Assembly (NCBI GenBank): GCA_026393075.1
Contig: JAPLAW010000028.1
Location: 26,097 to 90,096 of the forward strand
Length of the DNA stretch: 64,000 bases
Direction: 5' to 3'
Origin: Actinomycetota bacterium
GTDB taxonomy: Bacteria > Actinomycetota > Actinomycetes > Nanopelagicales > Nanopelagicaceae
Made by a program: the position numbers and the translations under genes. A model generated the notes under the pieces. That model was not told the origin of the DNA. It made no database searches and saw only the letters and a list, made by a program, of their open reading frames with translations. Positions 9,558-18,971 of the stretch are shown in pieces (the stretch's first letter is position 1; each line of letters starts with the position of its first letter).

Positions 9558-10229
9558 CTAGTGGGGTGATCTGGAACCGAGGATTGAACTACCTACCCGA
9601 ATATGTGTCGCACCGTACTTTATGGCAGCTTCGAAATCACCACTCATACCAACAGATAGAAATTTTGAGTTTGGATATTGGCCCACAAACCCTTGATTTA
9701 TCTGGGCCAAATCAGCAAATGCTTTCATTGGTTCAACACCTAAAGGTGCAACTGCCATCAACCCTAAAAGGTCTAGGTTGTTGCTCTGATTTACCAGGTC
9801 AGCTAATTGAGCCAATTCAGCCGGATTGGCTCCCCCTCGACCTTCTTCCCCATCTAGTGATACCTGCAAGAAAACTTGATGTTTACGAGAGCTTTGAGCA
9901 AATTTTAGGATTTCTTTTTCGCTTGAAATCGAATGAATCACATCAGCCCACCCGCAGATAGATTTAATTTTATTGCTCTGGATCTGGCCTTGAAAATGCC
10001 AAGTAGCGCTAATCAATTCAGCTTTAGGGCCGGCCTCTTGGTCTCTATTCTCACCAAAATTTGATTCGCCTAATTCGCACAGGATTTTGATATCTGAAAT
10101 TGGAAAAGTCTTAGTAACGACAATTAAATTAATCTCAGCCGGGTCTCTATTTACTGACTTTGCAGCAGCGCTAATCCGCTCTTTAACTTCTTGTAAGTTC
10201 TGGGTAATTTCAGATTTGCGATTACTCAT
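9558..10229 (-). CDS. yggS: PLP-binding protein YggS/YlmE family
   Basis: Pyridoxal-phosphate homeostasis protein (PLPBP/YggS), an alanine-racemase-like TIM barrel without a known catalytic reaction. PLP would be bound by K40 in LIVVTKTFP. Other family motifs are LGESNFGENRDQE and WHFQGQIQSNK, and near the C-terminus FLSVGMSGDFEAAI with THIRVGSSILG. The 223-aa length is typical. Its ATG overlaps the pgeF stop by 4 bp (ATGA), so the two are translationally coupled. Placement between pgeF and sepF is the standard actinobacterial order. Confidence 0.94.
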   Translation of the reverse strand: MSNRKSEITQNLQEVKERISAAAKSVNRDPAEINLIVVTKTFPISDIKILCELGESNFGENRDQEAGPKAELISATWHFQGQIQSNKIKSICGWADVIHSISSEKEILKFAQSSRKHQVFLQVSLDGEEGRGGANPAELAQLADLVNQSNNLDLLGLMAVAPLGVEPMKAFADLAQINQGFVGQYPNSKFLSVGMSGDFEAAIKYGATHIRVGSSILGSRSPH

Positions 10230-10888
10230 AATTTAATTACTCCGCCTTGACGTCCGGTTACTTGATTTCTGCGGTAGGAGAAATAACTTTCATCTTCTAA
10301 AGTGCAGTCAACTGAATTTCCAACTGGTACATCAACTGCTGCAAGGGCCGCAATTAGCGCTCCTGGTAAATCTAACGCTAGCGTACCGAATTTAGTTTTG
10401 CTGCTTGCCAGTGGGTGCGCTGCACTGACTTGATCGTGCAATTCCTGTGGAACTTCATAGCAGCTACCGCAAATAGCCGGCCCAATAGAGCCAGAAATTT
10501 GTGTCGCACCAAGTTCGCGCATCTTCGAAACTGTCTTGAGTGCGATGGAATTCATTAGCCCTGCTCTACCGACATGTATTGCTGCTACTAACTTTTCACT
10601 TCGCAAGAGAAGTGGGATGCAGTCAGCCACCATTACAACTAAAGCTAAATCTGGATATCCGGTAATCAATGCATCGGCGACTGGTACTTGCATCGGAAAT
10701 TCATCAAGGACGACAACGGTGTCACCGTGAACTTGCGACATGACTGCGAAATTGCCAACTTGCTCGCGCAACTTCGCTCGATTTAGTTCGACATCAGCTG
10801 GGTCATCACCTACATGACTCGCTAAGTTCCAGGAAGAGTAATCGCCATGGCTAAAACCACCATGGCGATTAGTAAAGAAGCTATCCAT
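10226..10888 (-). CDS. pgeF: PgeF/YlmD family purine nucleoside phosphorylase / peptidoglycan editing factor
   Basis: Multicopper-oxidase-fold (DUF152) protein. The family includes YfiH/PgeF, which prevents misincorporated L-Ser in peptidoglycan precursors in E. coli, and members with purine nucleoside phosphorylase/deaminase activity. The three metal ligands are visible: H54 (SQVHGD), C90 (VADCIPLLL) and H105 (AAIHVGRAG). The last motif is usually HAGWRG, so the Trp-Arg part is altered here. Length 220 aa is on the short side of normal. It starts 2 bp after the ftsZ stop. Confidence 0.9.
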   Translation of the reverse strand: MDSFFTNRHGGFSHGDYSSWNLASHVGDDPADVELNRAKLREQVGNFAVMSQVHGDTVVVLDEFPMQVPVADALITGYPDLALVVMVADCIPLLLRSEKLVAAIHVGRAGLMNSIALKTVSKMRELGATQISGSIGPAICGSCYEVPQELHDQVSAAHPLASSKTKFGTLALDLPGALIAALAAVDVPVGNSVDCTLEDESYFSYRRNQVTGRQGGVIKL

Positions 10889-10890
10889 TT

Positions 10891-12024
10891 CTATTTCATA
10901 AAGTCAGGCACATCAATATCATCTTCAGAGACAAGCTCTTCAAACTTTACGCGTGGGCGCAATGGTCGATCGGCATCGAGATCAAGTGCTACCGAGATTG
11001 GGTCATTAGTTGGAAGCGGATCAGCGTTGCCAGAAAGGGCAGCAGCATTAATCACTGGAACCGAAACCTTCTTTGGCTCTCCCCCAGAGAAACCAGCCGC
11101 AATAACAGTTATGCGGACCTCATCGCCCAGTGCGTCGTCAATGGTGGTTCCGAAAATTATGCGCGCATCGGGATGTGCTGAAGCTTGTACAAGTTCGCAA
11201 GCTTCATTAATCTCAAAGAGACCTAGATCTGAGCCACCGGCAACTGATAGCAATACACCCATTGCGCCATCTATTGATGCTTCAAGTAGAGGGCTTGAGA
11301 TAGCAAGCTCAGCTGCGCGACGAGCACGATCTTCGCCACGAGCAGAACCGATACCCATTAGAGCCGAACCAGCATCAGTCATAACTGTTTTTACATCGGC
11401 AAAGTCCAAGTTAATTAATCCTGGTTGCGTGATGATTTCAGTTATTCCTTGAACACCTGAGAGCAGAACTTGATCAGCTGATCTAAAAGCATCAACTGCA
11501 GTAATACTGCGATCACTAATCGCTAACAAGCGGTCATTTGGAATAACAATCAACGTATCTACTTCGCTACGAAGTTCTTCGATTCCAATATCTGCTTGTG
11601 ATTGGCGAATCTTTCCTTCGAAACTAAATGGACGAGTAACCACACCAATTGTTAAGGCACCCAAATCGCGCGCAATTTTGGCAACCACCGGAGCGCCACC
11701 AGTACCTGTACCGCCACCTTCGCCTGCAGTAACAAAAACCATATCCGCGCCGCGCAAAATTTCTTCAATTTCATCTGCGTGATCTAGCGCTGCTTCGCGA
11801 CCTTTTTCAGGAGCAGCACCAGCGCCAAGACCTTTAGTTGATTTACGACCGATATCTAATTTCACATCAGCATCGCTCATTAACAAATGTTGTGCATCAG
11901 TATTTATCGCAATGAACTCGACACCTTTTAAACCAACATCAATCATGCGATTGATTGCATTAACTCCACCGCCACCAATACCAACAACTTTGATGACCGC
12001 TAAATAATTCTGTGGTGAAGCCAC
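10891..12024 (-). CDS. ftsZ: Cell division protein FtsZ
   Basis: Tubulin-like GTPase forming the Z-ring. The tubulin signature GGGTGTGG is at about 103-110. The T7-loop region NLDFADVK lies near residue 206. The C-terminal conserved peptide [10 protein letters not shown] ends the protein and would bind SepF. Length 377 aa is slightly short because the intrinsically disordered linker is reduced (about 40 residues). The start is GTG with AGGAGG 7 nt upstream, the best ribosome site in the cluster. A recognisable promoter and a 5' hairpin lie in the 149-bp gap from ftsQ, so ftsZ can be transcribed independently of the upstream mur genes. Confidence 0.98.
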   Translation of the reverse strand: MASPQNYLAVIKVVGIGGGGVNAINRMIDVGLKGVEFIAINTDAQHLLMSDADVKLDIGRKSTKGLGAGAAPEKGREAALDHADEIEEILRGADMVFVTAGEGGGTGTGGAPVVAKIARDLGALTIGVVTRPFSFEGKIRQSQADIGIEELRSEVDTLIVIPNDRLLAISDRSITAVDAFRSADQVLLSGVQGITEIITQPGLINLDFADVKTVMTDAGSALMGIGSARGEDRARRAAELAISSPLLEASIDGAMGVLLSVAGGSDLGLFEINEACELVQASAHPDARIIFGTTIDDALGDEVRITVIAAGFSGGEPKKVSVPVINAAALSGNADPLPTNDPISVALDLDADRPLRPRVKFEELVSEDDIDVPDFMK

Positions 12025-12041
12025 TTTTTATCCTCCTAAAG

Positions 12042-12072
12042 AACAGTAAACCTCAAGTTGAGAATCACTGTT
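12042..12072 (-). promoter_or_regulatory. Hairpin at the 5' end of the ftsZ leader
   Basis: On the minus strand AACAGT and ACTGTT close a stem. Inside, CTCA and TGAG form a second perfect arm around an ACT loop, with G-U-rich pairs between them. The structure ends 11 nt before the AGGAGG of ftsZ. With the candidate promoter at 12079-12107, transcription would start at about 12072, so the hairpin would form the very 5' end of the mRNA. Confidence 0.55.
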
Positions 12073-12078
12073 ATGCCT

Positions 12079-12107
12079 GATATATAGGCGAAAGTATTCT
12101 TTGTCAG
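12079..12107 (-). promoter_or_regulatory. Candidate sigma-A-type promoter of ftsZ
   Basis: Minus-strand CTGACA (12102-12107) and TATATC (12079-12084) are separated by 17 bp, close to TTGACA-17-TATAAT. A short inverted repeat, GCCT...AGGC, spans the -10 region and could be an operator; that is inference. Confidence 0.5.
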
Positions 12108-12173
12108 CCGTGTAGGCAAAGACCGCCACGCATCTTTTTTATTTTTTATTTTAACTACTTTTCGAGCAAAAAT

Positions 12174-12842
12174 TTATTTCACTATTGGTGAAAGTGGTTC
12201 AGTTAAATCAATTTTCTTAATTTTAGAATTCTCGGGCAGTGCCACTAAAGCCTTATATACCTTTAGTTTGAGATCAATTTCAATATCGGATCCCCAGACA
12301 ACCGTTAGCGATCGCTTTCCTTCGGTTATTTTGAAATTAATATTTTCAGGAGAGGTTGCAGTAAAGGCTGAAGTACGGGTTGAGAATTCTGTCGGCAATT
12401 TAGTAAACAATTTGATTGCAGCTAAGCCGCTCTTGGCATCTCTGGCGAAAACTGAAGGCAACTTAGCGTCATAGCCACCTGGCAACTCAAATCTTTTGCC
12501 AGTTGCATCCATCAGTTGCCCGTTAAAAGTCGCGATGGGTAAACGAGGCGTGATTGCAATAACTATTTTTCCTGAAATCCAATTTCGCGATAGATCGGCG
12601 TTATCTACCCATGGCAAATTTTGTAAGCGCGCTGCAATTTTGCGAGTTTCAATTCGCGCTAGCCGTTCACCCACTTCTAAGTTAGTCAAATTCTTAACAG
12701 TTGCTTCGCTATTTTTTGTGGGCGATCCTGTGTAACTAATCTCCTTGATAGTTAGAACATTCGACCAACCGAGTAAGTAAGCCAATCCTGCTATTAGCAA
12801 GATCGCCAAAACGGTGAATAGTCGATGCTTCAGTAAGAACAT
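12174..12842 (-). CDS. ftsQ: Cell division protein FtsQ
   Basis: Bitopic division protein of the FtsQ-FtsL-FtsB subcomplex. A very short cytoplasmic end (MFLLKHR) is followed by one membrane segment (about 8-26). The POTRA domain covers about 30-100 (TIKEISYTG, then LPWVDNADLSRNW and KIVIAITPRLPIA), followed by the FtsQ beta domain. At 222 aa it is smaller than most actinobacterial FtsQ proteins, which carry a long cytoplasmic N-terminus. It directly follows murC with no gap. The usual murC-ftsQ-ftsZ order supports the assignment. Confidence 0.92.
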   Translation of the reverse strand: MFLLKHRLFTVLAILLIAGLAYLLGWSNVLTIKEISYTGSPTKNSEATVKNLTNLEVGERLARIETRKIAARLQNLPWVDNADLSRNWISGKIVIAITPRLPIATFNGQLMDATGKRFELPGGYDAKLPSVFARDAKSGLAAIKLFTKLPTEFSTRTSAFTATSPENINFKITEGKRSLTVVWGSDIEIDLKLKVYKALVALPENSKIKKIDLTEPLSPIVK

Positions 12843-14225
12843 TTATTTAGCTAGCTCTTCTACGATAATTGGCGCTAAAGAACTCACGTCACCAGCTCCG
12901 AGCGTAATAATCACATCACCAGGTTTGGCTGATTGAACTACAGCATCTACGGCATCAATAAAGTTTGGAATGAATTTGCCATGCTTCATTTTTTCGACAA
13001 TAGCTTCTGAACTTATTCCAACTATCGGCTTCTCGCTAGCGGCATATATTTCGAGCACAATTATTTCATCAGCCAAATCTAAGGCGGCTGCAAAATTATC
13101 AATAAAGGCTTTAGTTCGAGAGTACCGGTGAGGTTGGAAAACTACGATCAATCGGCCATCGCCAGCAAATCTGCGTGCCGCAGTTAAAGTAACTTCAATT
13201 TCAGTTGGGTGATGGCCATAGTCATCAATTACTCGGATTCCGTTTATGGTTCCTTTTATTTCGAAGCGACGACCAGCACCTTTAAATGTTGCTAAGCCAT
13301 CAATCATTTCTCCTGGAACTTGCTCCAGGACTATTCCGGCTGCCAGTGCAGCAGAAGCGTTCATCAAGTTATGGTGGCCAGGAACATTTAGCTCTAATTT
13401 GCCAAGAACTTTGCCATGCCAGATGGCGCGACCGCTTGAACCAAGGGGCAAAAGAGTTATCTGATCAATTACTAAATCCGAATCTGGTGAGGTTCCGTAA
13501 GTAAAGGTACGTGTGCTGGTAACTGCACTGCCAAGCTTTCGGGCCCCTTTATCGTCATTGCAATAAATCAAAAAGCCTTCACTATCTATCGTCTTAATGA
13601 AATCTGAAAATACTTCAAAAACCGCGCTCTCATCAGCAAAGTAGTCGACGTGATCGTATTCAATATTTGTGATTATCCCGCCATAAGGATGATAAGCAAG
13701 AAAGGATCCATCAGATTCATCGGCTTCGGCAACAAAGAATTCCCCAGTGCCTCGATGAGCATTTGAACCAGAAGCGGTAATTGTGCCACCGATAGCAAAA
13801 GAAGGATCTGCTCCTGTTGCTTGAAGGGCGACGGTAAGCATTGATGAAGTTGTAGTTTTTCCGTGCGTTCCTGCTACAGCGATACTTTTCGTTTCTGACA
13901 TCAGAAGTGCCAACGCAGTTGCTCGCGCAATAAGTGGGATTCCTAATTCGATCGCACGTAATCGTTCTGGGTTACCCTCAGAAATTGCAGTTGAGTACAC
14001 AACTAAATCTGCACCATCGACGTTCTCGCTTTGGTGTCCAACTGCGACGCTTGCACCAAGGGCCGTGAGTGCGATTACAACATTTGAATCCTTGGCATCA
14101 GAGCCAGAAACTTTAATTCCATGTGAAAGTGAAATGCGAGCTAAGCCGCTCATTCCAGCTCCGCCAATGCCAATGAAGTGCACGCGTTTACCTATTAACT
14201 CTAGCAAAGTTAGATTCGGCTTCAT
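12843..14225 (-). CDS. murC: UDP-N-acetylmuramate--L-alanine ligase MurC
   Basis: Cytoplasmic ATP-dependent ligase adding L-Ala to UDP-MurNAc. The N-terminal Rossmann-like domain has HFIGIGGAGMSGLA. The ATP loop AGTHGKTTTSS lies near 117-127. The central domain has AEADESDGSFL and NIEYDHVDYF, and the C-terminal domain has DDYGHHPTEI and QPHRYSRT. Length 460 aa is normal. It lies between murG and ftsQ with abutting ends, inside the operon. Confidence 0.97.
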   Translation of the reverse strand: MKPNLTLLELIGKRVHFIGIGGAGMSGLARISLSHGIKVSGSDAKDSNVVIALTALGASVAVGHQSENVDGADLVVYSTAISEGNPERLRAIELGIPLIARATALALLMSETKSIAVAGTHGKTTTSSMLTVALQATGADPSFAIGGTITASGSNAHRGTGEFFVAEADESDGSFLAYHPYGGIITNIEYDHVDYFADESAVFEVFSDFIKTIDSEGFLIYCNDDKGARKLGSAVTSTRTFTYGTSPDSDLVIDQITLLPLGSSGRAIWHGKVLGKLELNVPGHHNLMNASAALAAGIVLEQVPGEMIDGLATFKGAGRRFEIKGTINGIRVIDDYGHHPTEIEVTLTAARRFAGDGRLIVVFQPHRYSRTKAFIDNFAAALDLADEIIVLEIYAASEKPIVGISSEAIVEKMKHGKFIPNFIDAVDAVVQSAKPGDVIITLGAGDVSSLAPIIVEELAK

Positions 14226-15296
14226 TTAACCAATTCTGCCATGACGGCGCATTAACTTAACAATATTTGCGACGGCGGCGCGATCACTTTCATTTCCAGC
14301 CGTGAATTCTCGGGATTTCATCAAAACGCTCGGCATATTCTTAATTAGCCACTGTGCGCTAAATTCAATTTGCGGCACTAGTACCGCGCGGCCTTGCTCA
14401 ATTAGGAAATCAGCATTGCGCGCTTGCTCGCCATTACCAATTGCCAGTGGAACAAAGATCGCATACTTACCCAAAGCGTTAACTTCTGCGCAAGTGATAG
14501 CACCACTTCGCCCGATAATTAGATCAGCTGCTAGATAGGCGGTTGCCATATCTTCAATATAGGCAACTGGCTGATATCCAGCACTTGCTAACGGCAGTTG
14601 ATTCTTACCGCCAACTGAGTGAATGACCTCGAAGTCGGTTAGTAAATTAGCAAGCGAGCTGGCAATAATTGAATTAATCGCAGCTGAGCCTTGAGATCCG
14701 CCCAAAATTAGAAGCAAAGGCTTGTCAGATTTAAGTCCGAGTTTCGCTTTTGCTGAGCGCCGCGCAGCGGGCCAATCACTTTTTGCCGTATCCAGAGCGG
14801 AACTGATGGCCGGTTTAAGTGGCAATCCAACAACTTCAGCATTTCTAAATTTTCCAGCTTTAACAGGCTTCCCGACGGCCATTGCCCCACCTAAGAATGC
14901 GCCAAATTTATTCGCCCAACCAGGAATCGCGTTTGCTTCATGTATCACGAATGGAATTCTGCGTATAGCTGCTGCAAAGTAAATCGGAGCCGATACATAT
15001 CCGCCAAAACCGATTACGCAGTCAGCGCCATTTACTATCTGCAGCGATCTAGCCAGAGCTTGGCCAAAACGAATAGGTGCCGACAGACCAGCAGGTGAAA
15101 GTGCTCGTGGCAAGGTAACTTTCGGGATTGTGCTTAATTTATATCCAGCACCAGTAACCAAAACATTTTCAAGCCCTGTAGTCGTGCCAACAAACTCGAA
15201 CTTACTCTTTGGGAATTCTTTTTGCCATTCATCAGCCACTGCTAAAGCCGGTTCTATGTGTCCAGCTGTGCCCGCCCCCGCTAGGACAATCTTCAT
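14226..15296 (-). CDS. murG: UDP-GlcNAc:undecaprenyl-PP-MurNAc-pentapeptide GlcNAc transferase MurG
   Basis: Membrane-associated GT28 glycosyltransferase converting lipid I to lipid II. The N-terminal motif VLAGAGTAGHIEPALAVADE is a variant of the GGTGGH loop. The acceptor region has GFGGYVSAP. The UDP-GlcNAc-binding half has LLILGGSQGSAAIN and GRSGAITCAE. Length 356 aa is normal. It overlaps the ftsW stop by 4 bp (ATGA), so it should be translated by coupling. Confidence 0.97.
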   Translation of the reverse strand: MKIVLAGAGTAGHIEPALAVADEWQKEFPKSKFEFVGTTTGLENVLVTGAGYKLSTIPKVTLPRALSPAGLSAPIRFGQALARSLQIVNGADCVIGFGGYVSAPIYFAAAIRRIPFVIHEANAIPGWANKFGAFLGGAMAVGKPVKAGKFRNAEVVGLPLKPAISSALDTAKSDWPAARRSAKAKLGLKSDKPLLLILGGSQGSAAINSIIASSLANLLTDFEVIHSVGGKNQLPLASAGYQPVAYIEDMATAYLAADLIIGRSGAITCAEVNALGKYAIFVPLAIGNGEQARNADFLIEQGRAVLVPQIEFSAQWLIKNMPSVLMKSREFTAGNESDRAAVANIVKLMRRHGRIG

Positions 15297-16465
15297 TTAG
15301 AATTCGACTTTCGGAACTCACGAATTCCACGAGCAACTTCAGGATCACGAAGAGCCGCGCCTAAGACAAAACCCAGCGCTAAATAAGTGGAAATAAGTGA
15401 TGAGCCACCGTATGAAATCAACGGCAAAGTAACGCCAACTACTGGCACCAAACTAATTGCAGAACCGATATTGAAGAAACATTGAATTGAGATCCAAACA
15501 CCGATGCCGGCGCATGTGAATCTAACCATCGGGTCATTGGCGCGAATTGTGATTCGGAAAATAGCGAAAATTAGTCCGCAGAAAAGAAGAATGGTCCCGA
15601 TAGTTCCAAGTAGCCCTAGTTCTTCACCAATAACCGAGAAAATAAAATCTGTGTGAGCTGCAGCTAAATAACCCCATTTTTGCCGACTAGCTCCGAGGCC
15701 AACACCTAATAGCCCACCAGTTGCCAAACCCATGAGGCTATGTGCAGGTTGCCACCCATAATTCTTGTAGTCACCTTCAGCGAAAGGATTGAAAACAACC
15801 AGGAATCGAGCTGCTCGATATGGAGCACTCAGAATTAGAACACTCACACCAGCCATGCCTAGTGCTGAAATCGTGCCAAAAAGTCGAAGTGGGATTCCGG
15901 AAACAAAAAGTAACCCAGCCATGGTCGCACCAATAACTGCGGCAGTTCCTAAATCTTTGCCGGCTAATACGAAGATAAGAACACCGAAATAGCCGGGCAC
16001 AATTAGCTTCAAAACATTTGTCCGCACAATTCCGGCATTTTCATACTGTGCCAACATGGTCGCCGCCCAAAGAATCATCAGAAACTTTGCAAACTCAGAA
16101 GGCTGAACTACAAATGGGCCAATCCCAATCCAGTTTCGGTTTCCATTAACGGCATGACCGATACCAGGAATAAGCAGCACAGCTAGCATGCCGATAGATA
16201 CCAATAGCGAAATACGTCCGATCGCTCGCCACAAATTTAGTCGTAACTTTGCCGCTACCCAACCAATCGGAAGAGCCAAAATCAGGAAGATAAGTTGTCT
16301 TACGAATGTTCCGTAAGTATTTCCATTTACTTTTGTCGAATAAATCGTCGAGGCCGAGAAAACCATGACCAAGCCTAAGATGCTTAAAGCTATTACACAG
16401 ATGGAAAAGAGCGCAAAAGTATTAAATGGCTGAAGTAACTTACTGCGCTTAACTTGCGTTGTCAT
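15293..16465 (-). CDS. ftsW: SEDS peptidoglycan glycosyltransferase FtsW
   Basis: Polytopic SEDS-family polymerase of septal peptidoglycan, partner of FtsI. About ten membrane segments are seen in 390 aa. Family motifs include GIGHAVNGNRNWIGIG, VVQPSEFAKF, KDLGTAAVI and, near the end, GVTLPLISYGGSSLI. The large extracytoplasmic loop holds the putative catalytic acid (WQPAHSLMGLATGG region). It overlaps murD by 17 bp and murG by 4 bp. Its place between murD and murG favours FtsW over RodA. Confidence 0.96.
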   Translation of the reverse strand: MTTQVKRSKLLQPFNTFALFSICVIALSILGLVMVFSASTIYSTKVNGNTYGTFVRQLIFLILALPIGWVAAKLRLNLWRAIGRISLLVSIGMLAVLLIPGIGHAVNGNRNWIGIGPFVVQPSEFAKFLMILWAATMLAQYENAGIVRTNVLKLIVPGYFGVLIFVLAGKDLGTAAVIGATMAGLLFVSGIPLRLFGTISALGMAGVSVLILSAPYRAARFLVVFNPFAEGDYKNYGWQPAHSLMGLATGGLLGVGLGASRQKWGYLAAAHTDFIFSVIGEELGLLGTIGTILLFCGLIFAIFRITIRANDPMVRFTCAGIGVWISIQCFFNIGSAISLVPVVGVTLPLISYGGSSLISTYLALGFVLGAALRDPEVARGIREFRKSNSK

Positions 16466-17897
16466 TTTTACCCACTATTTCTCGAACTGATTTAGCAAAA
16501 CGATCACCGCGATCGCCATATGAAACAAATTGGTCCATCGATGCACATGCTGGCGCCAGTAGCACAGCGTCGCCATCCTGAGCTAGAAGTTTTGCCGCTT
16601 TAACTATTTGATCCATAAAGTCATTTTTCGCACCGCTTCGATCATGGCCAGGCATTGGATCTACTCGAATTAGCGGCACATTTGGGAAATTGGTTTGTAA
16701 TTCATGGGCGATTAATTCTCGATCGGTGCCGATTAAAACAACACCGCGCAAACGTGAGCCCACTTGCGTAATTAAGTCACTCATCTCAGCGCCTTTAGCT
16801 AGCCCCCCAGCTATCCAGACCACGCTTAGTTCAGACATTAGCGAAGCTTGGGCAGCATGCGGATTAGTTGCCTTGGAATCATCAATCCAGCGAATTTTAT
16901 TATGTTCTAACACTAATTCAATGCGATGACGCCCTGGTCGAAATTTCTTAATAGCCCCACGTATTACTTCGTGTTCGATGCCAATTGCGCGCGCCAAACC
17001 AGCAGCCGCTAATGCGTTGGAAACCGAATGGGGCGCAGTTGGTTGTACTTCGTTTAGTTCACAAAACATGGCAGCTTCAATTGGATCTACTACAAATGCG
17101 CGATCAACCAAAAGATTTTCGACTAACCCAATCTCACCTGGCTTAGGGGTTTGCAGAGTGTAGAAAACTTTCCGACCTTGCCAGTGTGCGCTTCCCTCTA
17201 CAACTGATTGGTCATCGCCATTTAGGATCGCAGTTACTGAGCGGCTCAGTAAATCTAGCTTTGCTTTTGCGTATTCTGAGAAAGAGCCATGCCAATCAAT
17301 ATGATCCAGCGCAATGTTTAGGATTGAACCAGCCACAAATTCGGCAGACTCTGACCAATGTAACTGGAAAGAGGATAGTTCAAGAACTAAATAGTCATAC
17401 CTCTGCTCAGAGATAACAGCGTCAATTACTGGTGTTCCGACATTTCCGCAAGCAAAGGCATTGATGCCAGCAGCCTTAAGAATTGATTCAGTAAGTTCGA
17501 CCGTGGAAGTTTTTCCGTTAGTGCCAGTTACTGCTAACCACTTCTGCCCTGGTGCTACCTGTTGCTTAATTTCCCAGGCTAGATCAATTTCATTCAGTAA
17601 TGGAATTTCGCGATTTCGAAGATCGGCAATTATTGGATGACTAGGACGCCAACCCGGCGAGACAACCGCTGCTGCCCAATTGATATTTGATACCTCGTTT
17701 AGTGTCACTCGTTGAAAATCAAACTCACTGCTCTCGTTTTCATCATAAACAGAAATCTCAGCGCCCATGTTTCTTAGAACTTGAGCGACCGATCGACCAG
17801 TAACTCCGCCTCCAAGTACCAAAACCTGTGCATGGGCAATAGCTACGCCGCCAAGTGTTGTTACTTTTGACAATGAAACTGGAGGAGTAATTGACAT
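16449..17897 (-). CDS. murD: UDP-N-acetylmuramoyl-L-alanine--D-glutamate ligase MurD
   Basis: Cytoplasmic ligase adding D-Glu to UDP-MurNAc-L-Ala. The N-terminal Rossmann part has VLVLGGGVTGRSVAQVL. The ATP loop is VTGTNGKTSTVEL near 125. Further motifs are LNIALDHIDWH in the central domain and IDDSKATNPHAA (K-A-T-N-P hallmark of MurD) in the C-terminal part. Length 482 aa is typical for actinobacteria. It sits 3 bp after mraY and overlaps ftsW. Confidence 0.97.
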   Translation of the reverse strand: MSITPPVSLSKVTTLGGVAIAHAQVLVLGGGVTGRSVAQVLRNMGAEISVYDENESSEFDFQRVTLNEVSNINWAAAVVSPGWRPSHPIIADLRNREIPLLNEIDLAWEIKQQVAPGQKWLAVTGTNGKTSTVELTESILKAAGINAFACGNVGTPVIDAVISEQRYDYLVLELSSFQLHWSESAEFVAGSILNIALDHIDWHGSFSEYAKAKLDLLSRSVTAILNGDDQSVVEGSAHWQGRKVFYTLQTPKPGEIGLVENLLVDRAFVVDPIEAAMFCELNEVQPTAPHSVSNALAAAGLARAIGIEHEVIRGAIKKFRPGRHRIELVLEHNKIRWIDDSKATNPHAAQASLMSELSVVWIAGGLAKGAEMSDLITQVGSRLRGVVLIGTDRELIAHELQTNFPNVPLIRVDPMPGHDRSGAKNDFMDQIVKAAKLLAQDGDAVLLAPACASMDQFVSYGDRGDRFAKSVREIVGKNDNAS

Positions 17898-17900
17898 CTT

Positions 17901-18971
17901 TTAGCCCTTAAGGCTCAGCCATTGAGCATAGAAAAGACCCAAACCAAGCGCTACACATAGCCCCGCAATGATCCAGAAGCGAAGCACGATAGTTACCTCG
18001 CCCCAACCTTTTAATTCAAAGTGATGATGCAGTGGAGCCATTCTAAAAATTCTTTTTCCGCCAGTTGCTTTGAAGTAAAGCGTCTGAATAATTACCGACA
18101 TCGTGATAATTACGAAAAGTCCACCAAGTGGAATTAATAGAAGTTGAACTCGTAGTGTGCTGGCTAGACCTGCTAACGCACCACCGAGTGCCAATGATCC
18201 GGTATCACCCATAAATATTTTTGCCGGAGAAGCATTCCACCAAAGAAATCCAGTACACGCGCCAGCGAGAGCGGCGGCTAATACTGCTAAGTCCAGCGGG
18301 TCACGTACTGAATAGCAACCGCTGGTTAAATCAGTTGCAATCGCACAGCCTTGACCAAACTCCCAAATTCCAATCAAAATAAAAGCTAAGAAAGTCATCA
18401 CTGACGCACCGGTTGCTAAACCATCAAGCCCGTCAGTTAAATTAACGCCATTACTCGTGGCAGTTACCATTAATGAAATCCAGATAACGACAGCTACTGC
18501 GCCAAGCACAATACTGGTATCGCGAACTGCTGATAAATTTAATGAGATTGGGGTTAGGCCTTCGTTGTCAGCAAATTGAATTCCGAAATATCCGAACGTC
18601 GCGGCAATTACTACTTGACCAAGAATTTTGTAGCGTCCTTTTAGACCCAGAGATTTTTCTCGAGAAACTTTTAGCCAGTCATCTAGGAAACCGATAAAGC
18701 CAAGTCCAATTACTAGCGCAAGCACCAGGAGTGCAGACGCCGTCATCGAAGTCTGCGTTGCTCCATGACTTGCTAGATACCCTGCGATAGCGGCAAAAAT
18801 AATTATTAGACCACCCATGGTTGGAGTGCCGCGCTTGGTGTGATGTGAACTCGGACCGTCATCTCGAATGATTTGGCCATAACCGCGTTTAGCCAACAAG
18901 CGAATCAACACAGGCGTGCCGAATAAAGCGAAGAAGAGTGCAATTGCACCCGAGATAAGGACCTGTCTCAT
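17901..18971 (-). CDS. mraY: Phospho-N-acetylmuramoyl-pentapeptide transferase MraY
   Basis: Integral membrane enzyme transferring phospho-MurNAc-pentapeptide to undecaprenyl phosphate (lipid I). About ten membrane segments. Active-site motifs visible are the FLDDWLKV segment, [13 protein letters not shown] and [12 protein letters not shown], with HHHFELKGW near the C-terminus. Length 356 aa is normal. Its start follows the murF stop with no spacing. Confidence 0.97.
   Translation of the reverse strand: MRQVLISGAIALFFALFGTPVLIRLLAKRGYGQIIRDDGPSSHHTKRGTPTMGGLIIIFAAIAGYLASHGATQTSMTASALLVLALVIGLGFIGFLDDWLKVSREKSLGLKGRYKILGQVVIAATFGYFGIQFADNEGLTPISLNLSAVRDTSIVLGAVAVVIWISLMVTATSNGVNLTDGLDGLATGASVMTFLAFILIGIWEFGQGCAIATDLTSGCYSVRDPLDLAVLAAALAGACTGFLWWNASPAKIFMGDTGSLALGGALAGLASTLRVQLLLIPLGGLFVIITMSVIIQTLYFKATGGKRIFRMAPLHHHFELKGWGEVTIVLRFWIIAGLCVALGLGLFYAQWLSLKG

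Noticed and set aside
9374..9961. 195-codon open frame on the plus strand
   Set aside because: Antisense to sepF and yggS, both of which show clear family motifs.
10847..11452. 201-codon Ser-rich open frame on the plus strand
   Set aside because: Antisense of ftsZ; Ser/Ala bias mirrors the ftsZ codons.
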